This document shows positions 53,669 through 62,083 of a stretch of DNA of 64,000 nt, piece after piece. The DNA lies in NCBI RefSeq assembly GCF_910594985.1, contig NZ_CAJVCE010000008.1:280086-344085 (forward strand), given 5' to 3'. This DNA comes from Paenibacillus allorhizosphaerae. Lineage in GTDB: Bacteria > Bacillota > Bacilli > Paenibacillales > NBRC-103111. How positions within the stretch are numbered: position 1 is the stretch's first letter; each line of letters opens with the position of its first letter. A program made the position numbers and the translations under genes. Below the pieces are notes generated by a model, which was not told where the DNA came from, did not search any database, and worked only from the letters and a program-made list of their open reading frames with translations.

Positions 53669-54514
53669 ATGGAAATTCGATACGGCAATGTCTATATGAC
53701 CATTACCGATCTGGAGAAAAAGCTGCCGGTTTATTTAACGTGCGTGGGGAAGTGGAGCAATCAGTACCCGCTGGAACGAACGGATGGATTTCCGGACTAT
53801 CAGTGGATTCAATGCACTTCCGGGCAAGGCATTCTTGAAATGAACGGGCAAAAATATATGATCGAGCCGGGGCAGGGGATGCTCCTGTTTCCAGACGTGC
53901 CTCATCGGTATTACCCGCAGATCGAACCGTGGGAAGTTCGTTGGATGGCATTCAACGGCACCTATGTCGGCGAAATGCTGCGTTCGCTCGAATTCAACAG
54001 TTCACGGATCATTACCGTGGCCAGCCCTGATCCGCTGCTCAAGCATTTATACGAACTGCATACTACCGCTCATTCGGCCGAGCCGCTCAAGAGCGTAAAA
54101 TGCTCGTCGATCATTTATGCCATTATCGTCGATTTGTACCGCTATGGTTCGAACGTGGATTTGCGTTCCAAGCAGCAGTATTTCGATCAATTGTCGCCGG
54201 CCCTGCGCTTTATTGAGAGCCATTACAATGAAGCGATTACATTGAACGATCTTGCTTCCAGGCTTTCCGTGAGCCCGCAGCATACGTGCGTATTGTTCCA
54301 GATGACGCTCGGTCTCAGGCCGTTCGAATACATCACCGGCGTGCGTCTGAGCAAAGCCAAAGAACTGCTGCATCGCGAACCGCATCTGGACATCGGCGAG
54401 TTGGCGGGAAGGGTCGGATACGAAAGCACGAGCTACTTTATCAAAGTGTTCAAACGGATTGAAGGCGTTACGCCGGGCGATTTTCGCAAACGTTTCCACA
54501 ACGGGCGGGAATAG
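53669..54514 (+). CDS. AraC-family regulator with cupin sensor
   Basis: This 281-residue regulator has a cupin sensor at residues 45-90 (QWIQCTSGQGILEMNGQKYMIEPGQGMLLFPDVPHRYYP), then a double helix-turn-helix (TLNDLASRLSVSPQHTCVLFQMTLGLRPFEYI; DIGELAGRVGYESTSYFIKVFKRIEGVTPGDFRKRF). GGGGGC precedes the ATG. It is divergent from the solute-binding/MBL lipoprotein operon, which it probably activates. It is followed by a long-looped terminator. Confidence 0.92.
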   Translation: MEIRYGNVYMTITDLEKKLPVYLTCVGKWSNQYPLERTDGFPDYQWIQCTSGQGILEMNGQKYMIEPGQGMLLFPDVPHRYYPQIEPWEVRWMAFNGTYVGEMLRSLEFNSSRIITVASPDPLLKHLYELHTTAHSAEPLKSVKCSSIIYAIIVDLYRYGSNVDLRSKQQYFDQLSPALRFIESHYNEAITLNDLASRLSVSPQHTCVLFQMTLGLRPFEYITGVRLSKAKELLHREPHLDIGELAGRVGYESTSYFIKVFKRIEGVTPGDFRKRFHNGRE

Positions 54515-54559
54515 CCGTAAGCTATGGGCAAACCAGCGGGTGAAGCGTTCAAACAAGCG

Positions 54560-54609
54560 AAAAGACGCTTCCAAAACCACGGTTCAAGCGGTAATGAAAG
54601 CGTCTTTTT
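54560..54609 (+). terminator. Terminator after the AraC gene
   Basis: AAAAGACGCTT (54560-54570) pairs with AAGCGTCTTTT (54598-54608), then TTAA. The 27-base interior can partly pair (ACC/GGT). Confidence 0.65.
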
Positions 54610-54691
54610 AACACGTATATTCTTGTCAAGCTAAAGTTCATAGTAGCAGAAAAGACTCAGGGTCCGTTCCTTATATAGGGTATATGCGCAA

Positions 54692-55264
54692 TCAGTCATC
54701 GATGCGATCGGAAGACGCCAGTTGACGGCCTAGCGGCGTAACGACGCCGTCCATGCTGACGGTGTTTTTTTCCCGGTGGTAATCGACCAGTCCCTGCTCG
54801 CCTTTTTGCCCGGCCCATCTCAATAGCGTATCGCGTTCGCTCTCGTACGAAAAGAACGGCACGCTGTACCCGCAGGACGTTTTCACGGCGTGGATGTCGG
54901 CATAAATGATTTGGCGGGCGCCCGGCAGCAATTCAAAATGCGGAATGAGCCGGTCCCATTCGGGCATGGAAGGCAGGATGACGCGCCCCTTTCCGTATAG
55001 GCGCAAGATCATCGGCGCGCCATCGAAAGCCATGAACATTAGCGTGATTCGATCCTGCTTCGTCAAGTGTGCGCTCGTTTCGTTGCCGCTTCCGGTCAAG
55101 TCCAAATATGCGACTTCCGTTGGCGAAAATATACGCAGTACATCATGCCCCTTCGGCGAAATGTTGACATGGCCTTCCGCCATAGCCGACCCGACGAAGA
55201 AAATGCGCTGTTTTCTAATAAACGCTTCATGCTCCGGGAGCATCGCCGGAAACTGTTTTCCCAT
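54692..55264 (-). CDS. Pyridoxamine 5'-phosphate oxidase-like FMN-binding protein
   Basis: This 190-residue flavin-reductase-like split barrel protein has HVNISPKGHDVLRIFSPTEVAYLDLTGSGNETSAHL, typical of PNPOx-type general-stress proteins, and the middle strand RITLMFMAFDGAPMILRLYGKG. It is not PdxH, because the pyridoxamine-binding C-terminal motif is absent. GAGGTGG before the ATG supports the start. It is monocistronic, between a convergent AraC gene and the YheC/D gene on the same strand (gap about 155 bases). The role is unknown, probably redox protection. Confidence 0.88.
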   Translation of the reverse strand: MGKQFPAMLPEHEAFIRKQRIFFVGSAMAEGHVNISPKGHDVLRIFSPTEVAYLDLTGSGNETSAHLTKQDRITLMFMAFDGAPMILRLYGKGRVILPSMPEWDRLIPHFELLPGARQIIYADIHAVKTSCGYSVPFFSYESERDTLLRWAGQKGEQGLVDYHREKNTVSMDGVVTPLGRQLASSDRIDD

Positions 55265-55419
55265 TCAAACCACCTCATCGCTTCGGTATTATGGAATGGC
55301 TTCATTATGGAATATCGTTCCGGTTTTGTGAAGTATATATTTCCGCATAATCTTATAGGTTGTACCTATAACTATGCTGCCGCTTCCGCAAACCGCTGTG
55401 GTGGTAAAAAGGGATACAC

Positions 55420-56475
55420 TCAAGCTTGGCCTCGCCGTTTTAGCACATATTTGGCATAACGGACCGGGTTGGCGTAAGAATCGTAAAAGGTCGAACCCAT
55501 GCCCGCTTTCTTGAAGCTGTACCGCTGGTCGCGGCAATTGAGCTCGATGAAATACGGCTTTCCTTGGCGGTTCACGCCGATATCCAGCCCAACGTCGGCT
55601 AATCGGTTCAACCGCTTGCCCAAATATTTCGTTATTCTCAATGACAACTGTTTAACGGAATCGGAAACTCCCTTCGGATGGTTCAATGATTGGAACAAAA
55701 TGTTGCATTTCACAGCCTTTCCGCCGCGGGCCAAATTCGTCACATGGCTTCCTTTTCTCGCAACTTTACCCACGATCCCGGTGACATGCCAGTTCCCGTC
55801 GCCGCCCCGCTGAACGCTTACGCGAATATCGTACGGTTTCCCCCGGTACTTGGCGAGAGAGATTCCTTCCTGAATCAAATACGGTTTCCGTTTTGCCGCC
55901 TGATGCACGATTTTCCGCGCATTTTTCTTCGTTCCCGCGTGCGTCCGTCTCGGCAGTTGGGCGACCCATTTGCCGCTATGCCCGCGGGAAAGTTTCATGA
56001 TGCCATCGCCGACGCTGCCTTTCTGGGGCTTGATATAGAGGCTATCATACTGTTTCATCATACGGCGCAGGTTGGACTTTGAATAATTGACGGAGCGCGG
56101 GATATTGGCTTTAAAAGCGCTTTTAAGCATTTGGTGAATGCGGTATTTGGAGTAACGGTTGCAGCCGTTAAAAACATAGGAAATGCGGTTCAACCCGTTC
56201 AAGTTTTTTTTCGACCGGCTCGAGGTCGGGAATGTCCGGTTATGGATCACGCGGGGTATCTTTACTTTGCCATACGAGTATTTCCCGCGAGCGAACGTAT
56301 AACCGTACGCCGTGCCTTGTCCCGGGTTCATGCGGTTCAGACTGAGATAGACCGGTTTGACATGGCATGTCGCGGCAGCTTTATTATAGAACGATATTTT
56401 TTCGGTGCCCGTATGTTTTTTCTTGTTCAGCCCGCGGAACACCAGATCGTCAACTAAAATCCCTACGCTGTTCAT
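55420..56475 (-). CDS. YheC/YheD family ATP-grasp protein
   Basis: This 351-residue protein starts with MNSVGILVDDLVFRGL and ends in an ATP-grasp domain: LYIKPQKGSVGDGIMKL (nucleotide-binding), PYLIQEGISLAKYRGKPYDIRVSVQR, and the Mg site DVGLDIGVNRQGKPYFIELNCRDQR. YheC/YheD proteins of Bacillales are associated with the spore coat. The pI is very high: Lys and Arg dominate the N-terminal half. It is monocistronic; the upstream 420-base gap holds no gene. Confidence 0.9.
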   Translation of the reverse strand: MNSVGILVDDLVFRGLNKKKHTGTEKISFYNKAAATCHVKPVYLSLNRMNPGQGTAYGYTFARGKYSYGKVKIPRVIHNRTFPTSSRSKKNLNGLNRISYVFNGCNRYSKYRIHQMLKSAFKANIPRSVNYSKSNLRRMMKQYDSLYIKPQKGSVGDGIMKLSRGHSGKWVAQLPRRTHAGTKKNARKIVHQAAKRKPYLIQEGISLAKYRGKPYDIRVSVQRGGDGNWHVTGIVGKVARKGSHVTNLARGGKAVKCNILFQSLNHPKGVSDSVKQLSLRITKYLGKRLNRLADVGLDIGVNRQGKPYFIELNCRDQRYSFKKAGMGSTFYDSYANPVRYAKYVLKRRGQA

Positions 56476-56896
56476 CGTTTTCCCCCATAGTCAGATTCGT
56501 ACCATATCATACGCAATCAACGCTCTAATGGAGATACGATTGGCGATCTTTGGGCCAGGGCAGGTTCGTAAATTGCTTTGTCTCGATCAAAAATCGTAGC
56601 GTGCCGGACTCGACCGTACGCCATGCGGCGCCGCAATGAGTATATGCCGTGTGTGAGATGTCGCAGGGGTTAATTCACAGGAAAGTCGGTGTCCGAATAC
56701 CGTATGCCGATAGGAAATTTTTCTTGCCGCGCTGCTTCCTTTCGCGAATGGATTCTAGTAAAATATTGGAATACGGCTTGATGTGTAGAGAGGTTCGAGC
56801 AGGCTTATTGTAAAGATTAAGCGCTTACCCTAAACAATGTAGATCGATTGCTGCATTACATTTTCATTTTTTCATTCGTTATTTCGGGAGGGAACA
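56476..56896. other. Intergenic gap with a candidate operator
   Basis: This 421-base region has no gene. It contains TTAAGCGCTTACCCTA (56817-56832), which includes the palindrome TAAGCGCTTA and matches 15 of 16 bases of a site at 58139-58154. It lies about 65 bases before the GNAT gene. Confidence 0.35.
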
Positions 56897-58048
56897 ATGA
56901 TGGTACAATTTCGCACCGCTCGTCCTGAGGATATTCCAGCCATGGTTGCGCTGTCGGATCGCGTATTCCGCAAGCCGCACCAGACATCCATGGGACAAGC
57001 GTATTCGCTGTTATTCTCGAACGAGAACGCCGGAAATATGTTGATTGCGGAAGAAGATGGCAAAATTGTTACGGTCGTCGGCTTGCTGCCGTCCGAAATT
57101 TCAATCGCCGGGTGCACGCTTCGCGTCCTGAGTATGGGCTCCGTCTGTACGGATGCGGACTATCGCGGCAAGGACTATGCCGGAACGCTGGTCAGGATGT
57201 CGATCGAGAAGTGCGAGCGCGAAGGCGTTCATTTGCTGCTCGTCTCCGGCAATCGGACGCTCTACCGCAGGAATGGCTGCTATGAAGCGGGGCTGATCCG
57301 TCACTTCACGCCTACTGCGGAACAAGCCCGCCATGCGGCGGAAAATAACAACAGCAGTCAAGCGGAAACCGTGGAATATGATGAAGCGAGAGACCTCGAG
57401 TCCATGCTTCGCTTAGTCCATAACGAACCCGTTCATTATGTGCGAACGAAGGCACAATTCGCCCGGTTGATTCATGGCGCCGCCGTATTCAGCAACAGCG
57501 CTATGAATCAACATATCGCCCTTCGGCGCAGCAATGGAGAGGCGCTCGCCTATGTCGTGTATGGACTGCCCGGATACGACGCGACTCGGACCCCGGCTGT
57601 GATCGAATATGCCGGCAGCGATCAGGCGGTACTGGAACTGCTTCGCGATGTGATGGAGCGACATCAGCTTGAGAAGCTCCGTGTTCCGGTCGGCGGAGAC
57701 AAAGCGGCGTTTGGCGAAGCGCTGGCGGCAGCGGGGGCATCGGTTCGATGCGAGCCGATCCCGGGTACGATTCGTTTGACCGATTTGGCTTCCGTGTGGC
57801 GGTCGCTCGCACCTTATATACATGAGCGGCTCGGATCAGAGACGGCGGGGAAGCTCGACTGCACACGTACCGCGGACGGACAATACCGCATTGCTTACGG
57901 CGAGGAAACGTTAGCTCTCGATGCAAGAGGCGCTTTAACGCTGCTGTTTAGCGGAGCTCCCTGGGCGGCGGGAGATGCCCTTGGACCGCTGCTTGCGTCA
58001 CTTTTTCCGCTGCCTTTCGTGTATACAAACAATTTAAACTACGTGTGA
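56897..58048 (+). CDS. Two-domain GNAT acetyltransferase (Eis-like architecture)
   Basis: This 383-residue protein has an N-terminal GNAT domain (1-150): FRTARPEDIPAMVALSDRVF, strand MGSVCTDADYRGKDYAGTLV with the acetyl-CoA loop R-G-K-D-Y-A-G, and LLLVSGNRTLYRRNGCYEAG. A second GNAT-like domain follows (155-290) and a C-terminal sterol-carrier-like tail (300-383). The three-part layout matches the Eis family of multi-site acetyltransferases, though the substrate is unknown. GGGAGGG precedes the ATG. A candidate operator lies upstream. It is apparently monocistronic. Confidence 0.87.
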   Translation: MMVQFRTARPEDIPAMVALSDRVFRKPHQTSMGQAYSLLFSNENAGNMLIAEEDGKIVTVVGLLPSEISIAGCTLRVLSMGSVCTDADYRGKDYAGTLVRMSIEKCEREGVHLLLVSGNRTLYRRNGCYEAGLIRHFTPTAEQARHAAENNNSSQAETVEYDEARDLESMLRLVHNEPVHYVRTKAQFARLIHGAAVFSNSAMNQHIALRRSNGEALAYVVYGLPGYDATRTPAVIEYAGSDQAVLELLRDVMERHQLEKLRVPVGGDKAAFGEALAAAGASVRCEPIPGTIRLTDLASVWRSLAPYIHERLGSETAGKLDCTRTADGQYRIAYGEETLALDARGALTLLFSGAPWAAGDALGPLLASLFPLPFVYTNNLNYV

Positions 58049-58092
58049 GCGCTATACCCTTCCGCGTCTTTTAATTCATAGGAAAATAGCGG

Positions 58093-58121
58093 TTGACAAC
58101 TTCGGAGTCCGTATCCATAAT
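58093..58121 (+). promoter_or_regulatory. Sigma-A promoter of the PHP operon
   Basis: A consensus TTGACA (58093-58098), a 17-base spacer and CATAAT (58116-58121). Transcription would start near 58128, giving a 235-base leader. Confidence 0.65.
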
Positions 58122-58154
58122 AAGCGGTAATGGAGAGGTTAACCGCTTACCCTA
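58121..58154. promoter_or_regulatory. Inverted-repeat operator at the PHP operon start site
   Basis: TAAGCGGT (58121-58128) and ACCGCTTA (58142-58149) are perfect inverted repeats 13 bases apart, covering the -10 end and the transcription start. The right half continues as TTAACCGCTTACCCTA, almost identical to the site at 56817. It is a good candidate for a repressor of the LacI or GntR type. Confidence 0.45.
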
Positions 58155-58289
58155 TTTTGTGAACGTTTACAGGGGAGGCGGAATCCTGCGGCACTCCTTT
58201 GGTTATCATCCGCGGACTGGCGAAAGGATGGAAAGCCGCGCTTCGAAACGGACGATAAGATCAGAAAGACAGCGCATTCATTGAAGGAA

Positions 58290-58335
58290 TCGGCACCTTT
58301 CCCAAGAATGTTAGGGAAGGTGCATGTTTCTTGTT
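58290..58335 (+). terminator. Hairpin plus T-rich tract inside the PHP operon leader (attenuator candidate)
   Basis: GCACCTTTCCC pairs with GGGAAGGTGC (one bulged base) around a ten-base loop and is followed by ATGTTTCTTGTTTTG, all before the first ATG at 58365. An intrinsic terminator between promoter and gene implies regulated read-through. No known riboswitch or T-box consensus was found upstream of it. Confidence 0.55.
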
Positions 58336-58364
58336 TTGTACAAAGCAAAGCGGAGGGAACAGGC

Positions 58365-59684
58365 ATGAAGCGAAGCATATTTTCGTTAACAGGTTTACAC
58401 TGGAAGGAAGTCCGTTCAGGCGAATCGGTGGAGGCGGAATTCGAGCTTCATCAAGCGGGTTTCGTGGAAATGAATACGGTTGCGCGATCGGAGAGCGATT
58501 GGCGGGTGGCCGATTATGAAGCTTCCGTGCTGCGGCTTACGCTGAACGGCGAATACAATCAGGATTGCGTGCTGTTTTACGGCGACCGGGCTTTGACTTA
58601 TACCCGGCTGCTTGGCGCGCTGGAACCGGGGACGTATCGCTTGCGGTTCGATTTCAACGGGGAGCTTTCCTCGCCTCAAGTCCGCAGGGCTTTCATCGAC
58701 TCCGTCGAATTGGTACTCATTGCCGGCGATTCCGAGCTGTACGAGATTTACCGTCACGCGCCGGTTTTGTACGGGCGCAATTTGTACAGTCCGCATGATA
58801 GCCGGTATACGGATACGCCGCTGCTGATGTTTTATTTGACGGAGCAGACCGAGGATTCCCGAATGATCGAATATCAGATCATGTTCAGCCATGAGGATGA
58901 AGGGACGCCGACTCCGCTGCTCATGAGCAAATGGGGGAGAACGACCGATATCGAGTGGGTGTACCGAGTCGTTCTGGACGTCGATGGCAACGTGCGGAAC
59001 GCAGAATTCCAAGGACCGCACCATAAAACGACGGCGCATCAAGGCCGCACGCTGATGGGCGGGCATCCGGTGCTTCAGGTGGCGACGGCCAACGGGATGG
59101 TGCACGACGACGTTACGTCGGCGTACCGGTTTCTGTTTCCTCCTGTTCACCAGTGGCGTCCGCAGCAGGAGCCCCGTGAACGGGTGATGGACGCCTATCC
59201 ATTCACGTATCAGGTAACCGCTTGGGAAATGCTGCGGCAGTTCCCGATAGAGAACCCGCATACGCTCAATTCGTTTCAGCTCGCGGATCTTCGGAACTAT
59301 CTTTATGTACAAACGGCGAAGCGGACGAACGATCCGAAGGTGAAAACGTCGATCGATATCCAAGTGAAGCTGAAAGGCGTGAACGGCTGGTTCTCGGGCA
59401 GCTTCGGTGATTTGAAGCACGGCAATTTCCGCTGCGCCTACGACGGGCCTTATTCTCAATTTTCCACGACGGTGAAGCTGCCGCCGGGAACGAGTTATGC
59501 GGAGATCGAAGAAATATGCGCCGTATGGCTGCCGGGCGGCGAGGAACAGGTCGTCGTGCCCGAGTTCAAGGCGATGTTTCTGGACGCGGACTATTTGCCG
59601 CAACCTGCCATCCGCAGCGCTTCCCCGGTGACGCTGACGAAAGAACAGCCGAGGCAAACGTTGTGGCAGGGGAACGGGCGATGA
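58365..59684 (+). CDS. Uncharacterised protein of the PHP operon, beta-sandwich N-terminus
   Basis: I do not recognise this 439-residue protein family. The first 120 residues look like a carbohydrate-binding-module-type jelly roll (VEAEFELHQAGFVEMNTVARS, LGALEPGTYRLRFDFNGELSSPQVRRAFIDSVELV). The rest is rich in beta strands and aromatic residues, with repeated acidic loops. No signal peptide is present. GGAGGG eight bases before the ATG at 58365 is preferred; an earlier ATG at 58281 precedes the attenuator hairpin. The stop overlaps the next start (ATGA), so the three genes are coupled. The conserved linkage to a PHP hydrolase suggests a shared substrate, perhaps a phosphoester-bearing glycan. 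Confidence 0.8.
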   Translation: MKRSIFSLTGLHWKEVRSGESVEAEFELHQAGFVEMNTVARSESDWRVADYEASVLRLTLNGEYNQDCVLFYGDRALTYTRLLGALEPGTYRLRFDFNGELSSPQVRRAFIDSVELVLIAGDSELYEIYRHAPVLYGRNLYSPHDSRYTDTPLLMFYLTEQTEDSRMIEYQIMFSHEDEGTPTPLLMSKWGRTTDIEWVYRVVLDVDGNVRNAEFQGPHHKTTAHQGRTLMGGHPVLQVATANGMVHDDVTSAYRFLFPPVHQWRPQQEPRERVMDAYPFTYQVTAWEMLRQFPIENPHTLNSFQLADLRNYLYVQTAKRTNDPKVKTSIDIQVKLKGVNGWFSGSFGDLKHGNFRCAYDGPYSQFSTTVKLPPGTSYAEIEEICAVWLPGGEEQVVVPEFKAMFLDADYLPQPAIRSASPVTLTKEQPRQTLWQGNGR

Positions 59685-60178
59685 ATACGTTGCTTCGTGC
59701 GGGAGGCACCGTGACGCCAAGCTGCTCCAAAAGCCATATAACATATACGGTGCATCTGCACGATACGGTAGAGGAGCTGCACATCGAATTCGCCTATGAG
59801 CCGAAAGCATTGGCGGACGAAGCGAAGGCGAAGACGCTGATCGAAGAAGGTCTGCAGCGATACATTTTGCAGGAGTCTTTGGAGTCGTACAAAGGCGGCT
59901 GGGAGAGCTACCTGCCCTTGAAAAATTTGCTGACGCTCTCGTTTGACGACGAGAACGGGTTCCGGGGCGCCGGGCATCGTCACGATCCGGTCCAGCATCT
60001 AGTCATCGCTGCGGAAGAAGCATCGCCGGGACTCATTCCCGGATCGTTCCCGCGCGGGCAGCTGCGCGTTACGATTTCGCTGCACTGCATCGTAACCGAA
60101 ACGTGCGGCTACCGGCTTCACGTTTGGGAAGGGGGAGACGGCGATGAACGACGCGCAGAAGCGCTGGCTTCCGTTTGA
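59681..60178 (+). CDS. Small uncharacterised protein of the PHP operon
   Basis: This 165-residue protein starts at the ATG in the ATGA overlap with the previous gene and ends 35 bases inside the PHP gene. It reads as an all-beta fold with an N-terminal strand HITYTVHLHDTVEELHIEFAYEP, a helix LIEEGLQRYIL and C-terminal strands LRVTISLHCIVTETCGYRLHVW. There is no signal or transmembrane segment and I recognise no family. The order and overlaps imply a complex or a sequential pathway with both neighbours. Confidence 0.75.
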   Translation: MNTLLRAGGTVTPSCSKSHITYTVHLHDTVEELHIEFAYEPKALADEAKAKTLIEEGLQRYILQESLESYKGGWESYLPLKNLLTLSFDDENGFRGAGHRHDPVQHLVIAAEEASPGLIPGSFPRGQLRVTISLHCIVTETCGYRLHVWEGGDGDERRAEALASV

Positions 60179-61181
60179 GCTGCATACGCATACGTTTCAC
60201 AGCGACGGCAAGCAAACGCTTTTGGAGCTTGCGGAAGGGGCTAAAGCGCTCGGTTTCTCCGGTGTGGCGCTGACGGATCATAATACGATGACCGGACTTG
60301 CAGGCAAGGAGCACGTTAGCAGGCAGACCGGCGTAGAGATTATACCGGGCTTGGAATGGACGACTTTTTTCGGACATATGGTAACACTGGGGATCAAGGA
60401 ATATGTCGACTGGCGCAATCTAAGCCCGTTTCATCTTCATCGCGGCATTGAGGATGTTCACCGGCAAGGCGGGCTGGCCGGCGTCGCTCATCCGTTCCGC
60501 GTCGGAAGCCCGATGTGCACCGGATGCTTTTGGGAATTTGAGGTATCGGATTGGCGGCAAATCGATTATATTGAAGTATGGTCGGGTTTGTTTCCGTCGA
60601 TCCAACGAATCAACGCACGGGCGTTTGCGTTTTGGACCGATTTGCTTAATCGGGGATTCCGCATCGCAGCCACCAGCGGCAGAGACTGGCATGTGCCGGG
60701 GCCGGTCAGCGAACCGGTATCGGCAACGTTCCTCGGGCTTTCCGCCGCCGCCGCAAACCCGGAATCGCAGCCGTTGGCCGATGCCGCAGTAGACGCGCTG
60801 CGCCATGGTGCGGCTTCCGTCTCGGTGGGACCGCTTCCGCTGTTATCCGTTCGAACGGAAGACGGTCGCGAGCTGGCAGGGATTGGAGAAGCCGTCATGA
60901 TTCCTCAAGGCGAGCCTCGGAAAGCCGTTCTTGCATCGCTATCCGTGGATTTTGCCGCGCGGGACGGGCAGTGGGAGCTGCAAAAGCGGACCGTCGAGTT
61001 CCGCTTGAACAGCAATCGAGGCGAACTTGCCGCTACTGAGCTGTCCCGCGATCGACCGGTGGCGACATGTCCGATTGATGCCAGCGGCGTCACCTGGCTG
61101 CGCGGGGAAATGTACGGCGTGATGCACGGCGTACATACGATGATCGGATTCACGAACCCCATTTATTTTGACATCCATTGA
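60144..61181 (+). CDS. PHP-domain metallohydrolase, CehA/McbA-like
   Basis: This 345-residue phosphoesterase has a PHP trimetal site: FELHTHTFHSDGKQ (H-x-H), VALTDHNTMTG (D-H-N), IPGLEWTT (Glu), GVAHPFR (His), and AATSGRDWHVPG (Asp/His). This set matches CehA/McbA-type PHP hydrolases. A C-terminal beta domain (about 235-345) follows. The start ATG at 60144 overlaps the preceding gene by 35 bases; GGGGGAGA precedes it. It probably hydrolyses a phosphodiester or ester produced or bound by the two upstream proteins. It closes the operon, 20 bases before the mgtC-like gene. Confidence 0.88.
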   Translation: MNDAQKRWLPFELHTHTFHSDGKQTLLELAEGAKALGFSGVALTDHNTMTGLAGKEHVSRQTGVEIIPGLEWTTFFGHMVTLGIKEYVDWRNLSPFHLHRGIEDVHRQGGLAGVAHPFRVGSPMCTGCFWEFEVSDWRQIDYIEVWSGLFPSIQRINARAFAFWTDLLNRGFRIAATSGRDWHVPGPVSEPVSATFLGLSAAAANPESQPLADAAVDALRHGAASVSVGPLPLLSVRTEDGRELAGIGEAVMIPQGEPRKAVLASLSVDFAARDGQWELQKRTVEFRLNSNRGELAATELSRDRPVATCPIDASGVTWLRGEMYGVMHGVHTMIGFTNPIYFDIH

Positions 61182-61201
61182 AGTTGAAGGAAGTGTGCAG
61201 C

Positions 61202-61966
61202 ATGAATGAAATTTCAAGTATTTGGTTTATTACGCACGGCGAGCTGCTGCTTCGGATGGTGATCGCCGCAGTGCTGGGCGGTCTGATCGGCTTGGAACGG
61301 GAATGGAGCAATCATGCGGCAGGCTTTCGCACGCATATTCTCGTTTGTCTCGGTTCCGCCACGATTATGCTGTTATCGATTTATGGTTTTTCCCAATTCG
61401 TCAACCAGCCGAACGTACGTGTCGACCCGGCCCGTCTGGCTGCTCAGGTCATTAGCGGCGTCGGTTTTCTCGGAGCAGGGGCGATCCTCCGCAACGGCTC
61501 CGTCATCAGCGGGTTGACGACAGCTGCGTCCGTATGGGTCGTAGCCGCCATCGGCTTGTGCGTGGGTGCCGGATTTTTGTTCCCGGCGTTTTATGCTACG
61601 TTGATGGTGCTGATCAGCCTCTTTCTGCTCAACAAGTGGGAACGGCATGTGATGCGGCACCGCCGAAATCAAGAGGTCATCGTGAGAGCGGATGATAAAC
61701 CGGGGGTGCTCGGTACGATCGCTTCCTTGTTCGGAGAACAAGGCATCCAAATCGTGAACGTCAAGATGATGCCCGATACCGAAGAAGGCAGCGAAACGAG
61801 ACCAACGGTCCAACTGAATTTCAGTTTGAAGGCGCAGGATCAGGAGAAGTTTATGCACGCTCTAGACAAGATCAATTCGCTGGAGTTCGTGCTCTGGACG
61901 GAAGCCGGCAAGAGCGGACAGCTGGCATCGGCAGCCGGCTTCGGTGCACGCAATAGGGGGATGTAA
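61202..61966 (+). CDS. MgtC/SapB family membrane protein with ACT-like domain
   Basis: This 254-residue protein has an N-terminal membrane domain of four or five helices with the family motif GGLIGLEREWSNHAAGFRTHILVCLGSA and GVGFLGAGAILR. The cytosolic C-terminus (about 160-235, VIVRADDKPGVLGTIASLFGEQGIQIVNVKM) is an ACT-like ligand-binding domain. MgtC proteins affect Mg homeostasis by acting on membrane ATPases. The ATG at 61202 has AAGGAAG upstream. It is 20 bases after the PHP gene, so it may share that transcript; the functions are not obviously linked. Confidence 0.93.
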   Translation: MNEISSIWFITHGELLLRMVIAAVLGGLIGLEREWSNHAAGFRTHILVCLGSATIMLLSIYGFSQFVNQPNVRVDPARLAAQVISGVGFLGAGAILRNGSVISGLTTAASVWVVAAIGLCVGAGFLFPAFYATLMVLISLFLLNKWERHVMRHRRNQEVIVRADDKPGVLGTIASLFGEQGIQIVNVKMMPDTEEGSETRPTVQLNFSLKAQDQEKFMHALDKINSLEFVLWTEAGKSGQLASAAGFGARNRGM

Positions 61967-61979
61967 GGGTGGTCTGAAG

Positions 61980-62014
61980 AAAGACCGGGCATCGAAAAGG
62001 ATGTCCGGTCTTTT
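61980..62014 (+). terminator. Terminator after the MgtC-like gene
   Basis: AAAGACCGG (61980-61988) pairs with CCGGTCTTT (62005-62013), with an inner CATC/GATG stem, then a T-run. Confidence 0.75.
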
Positions 62015-62083
62015 GGCGCATTGCGATAGTTTGTCAATAAAGTGGAATTTTAGGCAAGATGCTAAGATGCCCACACTGCCGAA

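Noticed and set aside
58093..58284. Small frame of 63 codons in the PHP operon leader, considered as a leader peptide
   Set aside because: It begins inside the -35 box, so it cannot be translated from the promoter identified there.
58416..59810. Long open frame (464 codons) antisense to the first PHP-operon gene
   Set aside because: The composition is Arg/His-rich shadow sequence without a start signal; the sense gene has a good Shine-Dalgarno and coupled neighbours.
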